Source: Citroniella saccharovorans (GTDB taxonomy: Bacteria > Bacillota > Clostridia > Tissierellales > Peptoniphilaceae). From it: a DNA stretch of 64,000 nt. Position numbers and translations under genes: made by a program. Positions 8,788-16,244 of this stretch are shown here, in pieces. Location of the stretch: assembly GCF_035481615.1 (NCBI RefSeq), contig NZ_JAYKOT010000003.1:1389250-1453249 (forward strand). Reading direction: 5' to 3'. Numbering within the stretch: position 1 is the first letter of the stretch; every line of letters begins with the position of its first letter. The notes under the pieces were generated by a model. The model did no database searches. It saw nothing but the letters and a program-made list of their open reading frames with translations, and was not told where the DNA came from.

Positions 8788-9732
8788 CTATTTTACATCC
8801 TTCCAATCTCTTAGTTCGCCTAAGAAAATATTTTTAATGCTTTCCATAGAAATATCATCTATTGAGTTGTTTTTATTTACTATAACAGCTATACCATCTT
8901 TAGCCATTGCTTCTCCATGAATTTTTTCAGCTTCCTCAGTTTTTAATTCTCTTGAAGCCATACCAATATCTAAAGTTCCATCAATTGCTCCTGTAACTCC
9001 TGCAGTTGATCCAGTTGGATTTATAGAAACTTCGATATCTTTTTGAACTTCATTAAATTTTTCTACGATTTTTTCCATAAGTGGTGTAACTGAAGTTGAT
9101 CCACCAACAGTAACTTTTCCGCTTAAGCCTTCTTTAGCTTCATAAGCTTTTGCTGAATCAAGTATTGAAATGAAACCAGATTTTTCAACTATTGGTTGAG
9201 CATCGCTTGACATAATAAAATCTACAAGAGCCTTAGCAGGTTCAGAAATTTCTCCTTCCTTCCACATAATATTGAAAGGTCTAGAAATTTTGTAAGATCC
9301 ATTTTTAATATCTTCTACAGAAGCTTCAACTCCATCAACCTTTAAAGGTTTAATAGTATCATTTACAGATCCTAGTGAAATATATCCAATAGCTGTATCA
9401 TCGCCAGATACTGTAGCTACTACTGCATCTGTTCCATTTTGGATAACAGCTTCTTGCCAAGTCATATCATTTTTATTTTCATCAATAAGTCCAACAAGTT
9501 CTGTAAAAGCTCCTCTTGTTCCAGATCCATCTTCTCTAGATATTACATTTATTGTTCCTAGTGAAGAAGTTTCATCCTTCTTTTCTTCCTTATTTTCATC
9601 TTTCTTTTCTTCTGTTTTAGTTTCTGTAGTAGTCTTGTTATCTTCAGGAGCTTTTGTATCATCCTTTTGACATCCAACTACTAAAGCACCTATCATTGCC
9701 ATTAGTAAAAATAGTTTAAAAAATTTTTTCAT
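8788..9732 (-). CDS. pstS: Phosphate-binding lipoprotein PstS with permuted lobes
   Basis: Extracellular substrate-binding lipoprotein of the Pst importer. The signal peptide ends in a lipobox-like VVGC, followed by a Lys/Glu/Thr-rich linker to about residue 55. The mature part begins with the segment that is normally the second half of PstS (VISREDGSGTRGAF, GYISLGSV) and ends with the segment that is normally the first half (GGSTSVTPLMEK, NPTGSTAG, DIGMASRELK, DGIAVIVN, WKDV). All the usual phosphate-binding signatures are present but in swapped order. The start is the ATG at 9732, with AGAGGTG upstream; GTG at 9741 lies inside that site. First gene of the operon. Confidence 0.93.
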   Translation of the reverse strand: MKKFFKLFLLMAMIGALVVGCQKDDTKAPEDNKTTTETKTEEKKDENKEEKKDETSSLGTINVISREDGSGTRGAFTELVGLIDENKNDMTWQEAVIQNGTDAVVATVSGDDTAIGYISLGSVNDTIKPLKVDGVEASVEDIKNGSYKISRPFNIMWKEGEISEPAKALVDFIMSSDAQPIVEKSGFISILDSAKAYEAKEGLSGKVTVGGSTSVTPLMEKIVEKFNEVQKDIEVSINPTGSTAGVTGAIDGTLDIGMASRELKTEEAEKIHGEAMAKDGIAVIVNKNNSIDDISMESIKNIFLGELRDWKDVK

Positions 9733-9767
9733 CAAAATCACCTCTAAAATATTTTTTGTTCATCCTT

Positions 9768-9892
9768 ATTGTATAGATCAAATGTTAAATACTATCTACT
9801 CTAATTGTAAAATCTATGTAAAGTTTAAGAAAAAAGTTCAAAGTTCAAATAAAAATTTCCCTATATTTTAGACTTTGTTAACTTCTTGTTAG
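9768..9892 (-). promoter_or_regulatory. Pho-box promoter region of the pst-pho operon
   Basis: On the minus strand a TATACAAT -10-like element (9768-9775) is preceded by TTTACA copies spaced exactly 11 bp (9806-9811 and 9817-9822) and, further up, TTAACA/CTAACA copies also 11 bp apart (9876-9881 and 9887-9892). PhoP of Gram-positive bacteria binds TT(A/T/C)ACA direct repeats with 11-bp period near the -35 position. No good -35 hexamer is visible, as expected for an activator-dependent promoter. Confidence 0.6.
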
Positions 9893-9949
9893 ACTTTTAA
9901 AAAAACTCTATTTTTAGCTTTTTCTTTTTTTCTCAATATTAAATCCAAA

Positions 9950-9987
9950 TAAAAACTGTCCCCATTTATAATAAAATAGGGACAGTA
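9950..9987 (-). terminator. Terminator of the M29 aminopeptidase gene
   Basis: On the minus strand ACTGTCCC and GGGGACAGT pair around an A/T loop and are followed by TTTTTATTT. Confidence 0.8.
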
Positions 9988-10009
9988 AAGCTTTTATTTA
10001 ATTTTATTT

Positions 10010-11246
10010 TTAGATAGCAAAGTTTCCATTTTCAAAAACTTTTACTTCTTCTCCATCTTCTTTTACACCAACTATTTCAAGGTCTCTAGCTCCAACCATA
10101 AAATCAACGTGAATTAAAGAATCATTTACGCCTAGTTCTTTAAGCTCTTCATTAGACATATTTTCTCCATTTTCAACGCAAGTTGGATAAGCTTTTCCAA
10201 ATGCAAAGTGGCAAGAAGCATTTTCATCAAAAAGTGTATTGTAGAATAAAACTTTTGAATTATTTATTGGTGAATCATAAGGCACAAGGGCAATTTCTCC
10301 AAGAGTATTTGCTCCTTCTCCTTGATTTAACATATCTTTTAAAACTTCTTCTCCCACTTCAGCCTTGAAGCTAACAACCTTTCCATCCTTAAACTCAAAG
10401 GAGAAATTATCAATTATATTTCCTCCATAGGAAAGAGGTTTTGTAGCAACAAGTTTTCCATCTATTCTTCTACAGTCTGGGCAGGAGAAAACTTCTTCAG
10501 TAGGAATATTAGCTATAAAAGTTTGACCCTTAGCGTTTTTTGAATCACCAGCAATAAACTTGTGGCCCTTTGGAAGTCCAACTGTTAAATTGGTTCCATT
10601 TGAGGACTTATATATAAGTCTATCAAATTGCATTTCATTTAACCAATCAGCATGTTTTGCCATTGTGTCAAGGTGGTCTCTCCATTTCTGAACAGGGTCA
10701 TCTTCGTCCATCCTAGTTACGAAAAATATCTTTTCCCAAAGCTTTCTAACAGCTTCTTCTTCATCTAAGTCAGGAAAAACTTTTTTTTGCCCAAGCCTTA
10801 GTAGAAGCTCCGGCAACGCACCAAGATACAATATCATTCATAGTGTATTTCATAGTATCTTTTAAGGCAAGTCCAAAAGCCCTATTGCTAGCTTCAATCT
10901 TTTCACTATCTATGCCCTTTAAAAGTTCTGGATTACCTCCAGTTATAGAAATTCTTCCGTAGCCTTCTTCCCCTGCATACTTAGCCTTTTGAACTATATA
11001 ATCTGGAACTTCAGATAAAGACTCTTTACTTTCATTTTCAAAATTCATTCTAATAATAGATTCATCTGAAATATCAACAACAACTTTTTCTGCCCCAAGT
11101 TCATACAAATTTTTTACAATAAGTCTTGCAAATTCTATAGTTTCTGTGCTAGTTCTTATCATAATCTTATTTCCCTTTTGGCATCCTATACCAACCTCAC
11201 TGATAAGTTTAGCATAGTCATTTAATTTTTCTTCAAATGTTTTCAT
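10010..11246 (-). pseudogene. pepS: M29-family metallo-aminopeptidase (AmpS/PepS type), frameshifted
   Basis: Removes N-terminal amino acids from peptides with two divalent metals. The reading frame is split: residues from MKTFEEKLNDYAK run to AWAKKSFS, and the homologous continuation KVFPDLDEEEAV is in another frame. The switch is at an A8 run (10781-10788); one A fewer restores a single protein of about 410 residues. Metal and catalytic residues of M29 enzymes are all visible downstream: TEEVF (Glu), LGEIA (Glu), ASCHFAFG (His), KAYP (Tyr), IHVDFMVG (His, Asp). So only the frame is damaged. AGGAGG precedes the ATG at 11246. This could be sequencing error, slippage switching or true inactivation. 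Confidence 0.85.
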
Positions 11247-11346
11247 ATATATAACCTCCTTTTTTACTATTATAACACAAAGCTTTTAATATATGTTATT
11301 ATATTAATATAGAAATTAATTCATAAGTAAAAGGGAGGATTATACT

Positions 11347-13131
11347 ATGGAAGTTAAAAAAAGAGAAGAAATTGATGATTCTTTAAAATGGAACTTAGAA
11401 GATTTGGCTAAAGATTTTGCTGAAGTAGATGAAAGACTTGAAAAATTAGAAAAATCAACTGAAGAATTTATTTCAAATTACAAGGGAAAAATTGTAGATG
11501 AAGATATCTTTTTAAAAGCCACCGAGATAACAGAAAAAATCTATATCGAGATGTCTCTTTTGGGTTCAAGAGTAGCTCTAGAAGTTGAAGCAGATATGAC
11601 AAATGAAGAGTCTATAATAAATTTGCAAAAAGTAAGTTCAATACTCCACCAAATAGAGACAAAAATTAGCTTTTTTGATTCTGAAATTGCAAAATTAGAT
11701 GATAAAATCTTAGATAAGGCAGGAGAAAAAGATAAGAGCCTAAAAAAATATATAGAAGATATAAAAAGAGAAAAGAAACATAAACTCGGAGAAGAAGCAG
11801 AACTAGTTATCAAAACTCTTGAAGAATCTTTTCAGATTCCTTATAATTCATACAATATGGCAAAAAATACCGATATGAAATTTGGGGAATTTAAGGCAAA
11901 TGGTAAAGATTATCCACTTTCCTACAACCAATTTGAAAACTTTTATGAATATGAAAAAGATACATCTGTTAGAAGAGAAGCCTACAAGGCATTTCATGAA
12001 AAACTAGAAGATTATAAAAATGTAACAGCTTCTATCTACCTTAACCATTTAAAAACAGAAAAGGCCCTAGGAAAATTAAGAGGCTTCCCATCAACAATAG
12101 ACTATCTTCTATTCCCACAAGAAGTAAGTCCCGATCTTTACAATAGACAGCTTGATGTGATTATGGAGAAGTTAGCTCCACATATGAGAAAGTATGCTTC
12201 AATCATAAAAAGAGCTTATGGACTTGACAAGATGACTCTTGCAGATATAAAGCTTGACCCTTATGGAAAAGAAAAGAAGGTAAATTTAGAAGACTGTAAA
12301 AATTATATTCTCGAAGGCCTAAGTGCATTTGGCGAAGACTACAAAGCCATGCTAAAAGAAGCTTTTGAAAATAGGTGGATAGATTTGGCAAATAATATAG
12401 GAAAATCAACAGGTGCATTTTGCTCCTCACCTTACGGGTCCCACTCCTACATCCTATCTTCATTTAGTGGACTTATGTCTGACTGCCTAACCCTATCACA
12501 CGAACTTGGCCACGCAGGAGCATCTTACTATTCAAATAAAGAGCAAAGACTATTTTCATCTGATCCTTCTATGTACTTTGTTGAAGCTCCATCTACTGCT
12601 AATGAAATAATAATGGAACTTTTCCTTTTAAAAAATGCAAAGACAGACGAAGATAGGGCTTGGGTACTAGCACAAATAATCTCAAAAACCTACTTCCACA
12701 ACTTTGTAACTCACTTTATGGAAGGATATTACCAAAGAGAAGTCTACAAGATGCTCGATAGTAACGAAGCAATAACAGCTGACACTCTATCAAAAGTTTT
12801 CAAAGAAACGCTTGAAAAATTCTGGGCAGATAGCCTTGAAATACCTGAAGGGGCAGAGCTTACTTGGATGAGACAGCCTCACTACTATATGGGACTTTAT
12901 CCTTACACATATTCAGCTGGACTTACTATAGGAACTAAAGTTGCCTTAAATATTGATAAGGATCCTTCCTATGCAAAAGTATGGATTGATACCTTAAAAC
13001 TTGGTGCCTACTATGACCCTATGGGACTAGCAAAGGCTAGCGGAGTAGATATCTCAACAGATAAACCTCTTACAGAAGTTATAGAATTTATTGGAAAAGT
13101 AATCGACGAGCTTGATAAGCTAATAAAATAA
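11347..13131 (+). CDS. pepF: Oligoendopeptidase F (M3B metallopeptidase)
   Basis: Cytosolic zinc endopeptidase that cuts short peptides taken up by the cell. 594 residues, standard length. The zinc motif is LSHELGHAG (HExxH), with the third ligand Glu in YFVEAPSTANE further on, and the family C-terminal HYYMGLYPYTYSAG segment. The N-terminal half is the usual helical lid domain. GGGAGG lies nine bases before the ATG. Divergent from the M29 aminopeptidase gene; both would supply amino acids from peptides. Confidence 0.95.
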   Translation: MEVKKREEIDDSLKWNLEDLAKDFAEVDERLEKLEKSTEEFISNYKGKIVDEDIFLKATEITEKIYIEMSLLGSRVALEVEADMTNEESIINLQKVSSILHQIETKISFFDSEIAKLDDKILDKAGEKDKSLKKYIEDIKREKKHKLGEEAELVIKTLEESFQIPYNSYNMAKNTDMKFGEFKANGKDYPLSYNQFENFYEYEKDTSVRREAYKAFHEKLEDYKNVTASIYLNHLKTEKALGKLRGFPSTIDYLLFPQEVSPDLYNRQLDVIMEKLAPHMRKYASIIKRAYGLDKMTLADIKLDPYGKEKKVNLEDCKNYILEGLSAFGEDYKAMLKEAFENRWIDLANNIGKSTGAFCSSPYGSHSYILSSFSGLMSDCLTLSHELGHAGASYYSNKEQRLFSSDPSMYFVEAPSTANEIIMELFLLKNAKTDEDRAWVLAQIISKTYFHNFVTHFMEGYYQREVYKMLDSNEAITADTLSKVFKETLEKFWADSLEIPEGAELTWMRQPHYYMGLYPYTYSAGLTIGTKVALNIDKDPSYAKVWIDTLKLGAYYDPMGLAKASGVDISTDKPLTEVIEFIGKVIDELDKLIK

Positions 13132-13145
13132 AAATTAAATCAATA

Positions 13146-13176
13146 AAAAAAGCTTCCAGCTTGGAAGCTTTTTCTT
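13146..13176 (+). terminator. Terminator of pepF
   Basis: AAAGCTTCCA and TTGGAAGCTTT pair around GC and run into TTTCTTT. It lies at the left edge of direct repeat copy A, and a variant of the same hairpin is present in copy B at 16053-16077. Confidence 0.8.
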
Positions 13177-13340
13177 TACCTAAACTAAAATATTTTTCAC
13201 TTTATCCTTATCTTAAGATATAAGAAAGCTTTTCTTAAAATTTTGTATTTTAACGAAGGCTTTTTTTAATTAATTTCCCAAATCTACTAATTTTTTCTCA
13301 AAACTTTTTTTAGCTAAAATCTTAAAAACAATAATCAAGT
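13149..13340. repeat. Direct repeat copy A flanking the restriction-modification island
   Basis: About 190 bp that align base for base, with few substitutions until the last 20-30 bases, with 16053-16244 (constant offset 2904). In copy B this stretch holds the hairpin, the downstream region and the last codons of the ABC permease gene. In copy A the minus strand still reads AKKSFEKKLVDLGN and a stop in frame, a remnant of the same gene end, then diverges. Confidence 0.9.
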
Positions 13341-13349
13341 TGTAGAATA

Positions 13350-13358
13350 TGGTATAAT
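13350..13358 (+). promoter_or_regulatory. Extended -10 promoter of the restriction-modification genes
   Basis: TGGTATAAT is an extended -10 element with no convincing -35 hexamer. It lies just inside the island, about 47 bases before the HTH gene start, and should drive all three genes. Confidence 0.5.
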
Positions 13359-13404
13359 ATTATAGAAAAAATGTATAAAGTAGAAGATTTATTTGAGGTG
13401 GATT

Positions 13405-13620
13405 ATGGGATTTTCCTATGACAAATTATGGAAAAAATTAATAGATGAAAAAATGAATAAACTAGACCTACAAAATGCCATAAACACAACTCCACATACC
13501 ATAGCTAAAATGGGACGAGATGAAAATGTTAGTATGGAAATACTTGGCAGAATTTGTAGGTATTTTAAATGTGATATATCTGAGATTTTAGAATACAGAA
13601 TAAATAGTGAGGTAAAATAA
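13405..13620 (+). CDS. Small Cro/C1-type HTH protein (probable R-M controller)
   Basis: 71-residue DNA-binding protein made almost wholly of one helix-turn-helix domain: LDLQNAINTTPHTIAKMGRD followed by VSMEILGRICRYFKC and DISEILEY. This is the compact YozG-like XRE subgroup often found beside DNA methylase genes. The ATG at 13405 is preceded by GAGGTG; a TTG further up at 13393 would overlap that site. Two bases separate it from the methylase gene, so it is co-translated and probably times methylase and nuclease expression; the controller role is inferred from position. Confidence 0.85.
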   Translation: MGFSYDKLWKKLIDEKMNKLDLQNAINTTPHTIAKMGRDENVSMEILGRICRYFKCDISEILEYRINSEVK

Positions 13621-13622
13621 GC

Positions 13623-14525
13623 ATGGATTTAAGAGAATTCGAATTTTATGAAAATGAAAACTCATTAGTTATTAATGGTGATGCTTTAGATGTATTAAAA
13701 GCAATTGAATCGAATAGCATAGATTTAATTTTCGCAGATCCTCCATACGGGATTGGTAAAGATTTTGGTAATTCTAGCGATTTCTTTAATAATTCAGGAG
13801 AATATTTTAATTGGTGTAAGCTATGGATTGATGAATGTATGAGAATTTTAAGTAAGAAAGGAGTAATGTATTTTATGTCATCAACACAGTATATGCCGAT
13901 TCTTGATACTTATGTTGATAAAAAATATTATGTTATAAATAGGATTGTTTGGACTTATGATTCATCAGGCGTACAACCAAAAAATAAGTTTGGCTCTAAT
14001 TACGAACCTATACTTATGATTACTCATGATAAGAATACAAAATATAAATTTTATAGAGAGAATATTATGATTGAAGCAAAAACTGGTGCTCAAAGAAAAT
14101 TGATTGATTATAGAAAGACTCCTCCTCAACCATACAACACTAAAAAAGTACCAGGAAATGTATGGGAGTTTCCAAGAGTAAGATATAGAATGGAGGAATA
14201 TGAAAATCATCCTACACAAAAGCCTGAGTTATTATTAGAACGAATAATCTTATCAGCAACAAAACCTGGGGATATTGTTTTAGATCCTTTCAGTGGCAGT
14301 TTTACAACTTCTGCAGTTGCAAATAGATTAGGTAGAAAATCAATAGGAATAGAACTCAATCATGAATACTTTAAAATTGGTTTAAGAAGAGCTGGCATAA
14401 CTAAAGAATATAAAGGTGAAATATTGAAAAAAGATAGATCTAGAAAAACAAAAAATAAGTCTAAGCAGGATCATATTGACGAAATTAATAAAGAAGAAGG
14501 AAATGTTCAGTTAAATATGTTTTAG
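13623..14525 (+). CDS. DNA N6-adenine methyltransferase, YhdJ-like (beta class), type II R-M
   Basis: Transfers methyl from S-adenosylmethionine to adenine in a specific DNA site. 300 residues. Catalytic motif IV is ADPPYG (residues 38-43) and comes before the AdoMet motif LDPFSGSF (220-227), the beta-class order. Long blocks resemble E. coli YhdJ, which modifies ATGCAT: EAKTGAQRKLIDYRKTPPQ, KVPGNVWEFPRVRY and YENHPTQKPE. ATGCAT specificity is therefore predicted from remembered homology, not computed. The C-terminus is Lys-rich. It lies between an HTH gene and a putative endonuclease, so it should protect the host from the partner nuclease, whereas YhdJ itself is an orphan. Confidence 0.93.
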   Translation: MDLREFEFYENENSLVINGDALDVLKAIESNSIDLIFADPPYGIGKDFGNSSDFFNNSGEYFNWCKLWIDECMRILSKKGVMYFMSSTQYMPILDTYVDKKYYVINRIVWTYDSSGVQPKNKFGSNYEPILMITHDKNTKYKFYRENIMIEAKTGAQRKLIDYRKTPPQPYNTKKVPGNVWEFPRVRYRMEEYENHPTQKPELLLERIILSATKPGDIVLDPFSGSFTTSAVANRLGRKSIGIELNHEYFKIGLRRAGITKEYKGEILKKDRSRKTKNKSKQDHIDEINKEEGNVQLNMF

Positions 14526-14534
14526 AGGTGTTTA

Positions 14535-15632
14535 ATGAAAGAATTTATAAAATCAATATTAAATGACGAGCTAGCAGATGAAATAAGCAATAAAAGGGTT
14601 GAAAGTGTAGAAATATTTTTCAATAAGTCCCAACTAATACAATATTTTGATTATAAGATGGGAGCTATTTACGGTAATTCTAAATCTCGAAGAAGCCTTG
14701 CTAATATCTATGCAATTTACTCCATACTTTATTTTTATACTAATGATTTTTTTAATAGACCAGAAGAATATAGAGGTTTTACTGGATATGAATATATGAA
14801 ATTATTTAATTTTTATAGAAGTTTATATGGTGGAGAAAAACTACAAAATCATGCACTTAACTCTCGTGTAAATGGTGAGTTTGAAAATAAATTCAAAAAG
14901 ACAAATCAAGAACAATTAATTATTATAAATGATGGTAAGTATTTAATTCATATAGATTATTTATATGTCGATGGTTTTGATATTGGAAAAATTTGTAGTA
15001 GAATCTGCGAAGAATATATAAGTATATTAAAATTAAAAGATAATAAACTTGTTTCTGATATTAATGAATTGATTTCTCTTAAAAATTACAGCGATAAAAA
15101 AGATAAAATATCTGAATTCTTGGTATCGGATTCAGAAGCTAGAATTTTTGAAATAATATCATATGCAATTTTAAAAAATCATTATAGTAATATTGAAGTG
15201 TATTTTGGTTATAGCATGGATTCGTTAGTGAAAGAACAACTAACTCTATATAAAACTGGAAGAACAAATGCAAACGATGGTGGAATAGATTTTGTTATGA
15301 AACCTTTGGGAAGATTTTTTCAGGTTACAGAAGTAGACGTATATAATAAATATTTACTTGATATTGATAAGGTTATGCATTATCCAGTTACATTTGTTGT
15401 AAAAACAACACGTTTATCTCAAGAAATATATGATGATTTAAAAAAATATATAAATATTAGAGCAAACGGCATGAAGGTAATAATTGATAGATATAATAAA
15501 GCTATTGAAGAAATAATTACAATTAATGAACTGAAAAAATGGTTATATAATTTAAATTCGAATGAAATTGACTGCTTATTAAGAGATATAGACTTATACT
15601 ATAAACTCGAGTTAAATATACCTTTGTCATAA
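14535..15632 (+). CDS. Putative type II restriction endonuclease partner
   Basis: 365-residue protein with no family I can name with certainty. Its place directly after the methylase (9-base gap, same strand) and the C-terminal arrangement EARIFEIISYAIL, then NDGGIDFVM (Asp252), then RFFQVTEV (residues 260-267) resemble the helix-beta-beta layout of PD-(D/E)xK nucleases, though Lys of the last motif appears replaced (QVTE). The N-terminal 200 residues are rich in Tyr, Phe and Asn with no recognised domain. If the methylase target is ATGCAT, this would be an AvaIII/NsiI-type isoschizomer. An ATGCAT site lies inside this gene at 15375-15380. Confidence 0.65.
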   Translation: MKEFIKSILNDELADEISNKRVESVEIFFNKSQLIQYFDYKMGAIYGNSKSRRSLANIYAIYSILYFYTNDFFNRPEEYRGFTGYEYMKLFNFYRSLYGGEKLQNHALNSRVNGEFENKFKKTNQEQLIIINDGKYLIHIDYLYVDGFDIGKICSRICEEYISILKLKDNKLVSDINELISLKNYSDKKDKISEFLVSDSEARIFEIISYAILKNHYSNIEVYFGYSMDSLVKEQLTLYKTGRTNANDGGIDFVMKPLGRFFQVTEVDVYNKYLLDIDKVMHYPVTFVVKTTRLSQEIYDDLKKYINIRANGMKVIIDRYNKAIEEIITINELKKWLYNLNSNEIDCLLRDIDLYYKLELNIPLS

Positions 15633-15751
15633 TACTTGCAAAATAAATATTGAGGTTAAACAAATGATAGCGTTGACTGTTTAGAGAAAGTTTTAAATTA
15701 TATGCTAAAATAATATTAGCATCAAAAATCCTTGGTCTTAGGTATATTAAG

Positions 15752-15783
15752 AGGCTATGAGCATTAAACTCATAGCCTTTTCT
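15752..15783 (+). terminator. Terminator of the R-M genes
   Basis: AGGCTATGAG and CTCATAGCCT pair around CATTAAA and are followed by TTTTCT, about 120 bases after the endonuclease stop codon. A smaller palindrome GCTAA..TTAGC lies just upstream at 15703-15719. Confidence 0.85.
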
Positions 15784-15846
15784 CTTGCCACTTAAAGACT
15801 CCCTGATTAAGATTTTTCTAAAATCCCTAATTCAATGAGCCTTTTG

Positions 15847-16060
15847 GAAGCTTTCAAGTTATTGACAAAGTAGCAAAATCCAAAAGTTAGCTTTCTATAC
15901 GAAAGAAATTGTAAGAAATTTAAATTGAAATAATCCGCCCGTAAATCGCACTGTTTGAGCGTTAGCGAGCTATCGATTTACAGGATTATGAGATTTAAAA
16001 TTTCTCAATTTCTGCAGTCGGATAAGCGTTTTTGGATTTTGTCTACACTCTGAAAGCTTC
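15847..16060. repeat. 214-bp palindromic (MITE-like) element
   Basis: The ends are perfect inverted repeats, GAAGCTTTCA (15847) and TGAAAGCTTC (16051-16060). Inside, further paired blocks follow in order: GTAGC-AAAATCCAAAA with TTTTGGATTTTG-CTAC, AGAAATTG with CAATTTCT, AGAAATTT with AAATTTCT, ATAATCC with GGATTAT, and GTAAATCG with CGATTTAC. The apex holds GTTTGAGCGTTAGCGAG. There is no coding capacity. The whole element can fold as one long stem, as a non-autonomous transposon relic or structured RNA would. Its right end abuts direct repeat copy B. Confidence 0.75.
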
Positions 16061-16244
16061 GACCTTGGAAGCTTTTTCTTTACCTAAACTAAAATATTTT
16101 TCACTTTATCCTTATCTTAAGATATAAGAAAGCTTTCCTTAAAATTTTGTATTTTAACGAAAGCTTTTTTTAATTAATTTCCCAAATCTACTAATTTTTT
16201 CTCAAAACTTTTTCTAGCTAAAAATTTTAAAATAAAAATTAAAA
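16053..16244. repeat. Direct repeat copy B flanking the R-M island
   Basis: Partner of the copy at 13149-13340. It contains a hairpin variant of the pepF terminator (AAAGCTTC/GGAAGCTTT), a spacer and the final codons of the ABC permease gene (ARKSFEKKLVDLGN). Because this copy is continuous with the intact gene end, it is probably the original and copy A the duplicate. Confidence 0.9.
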
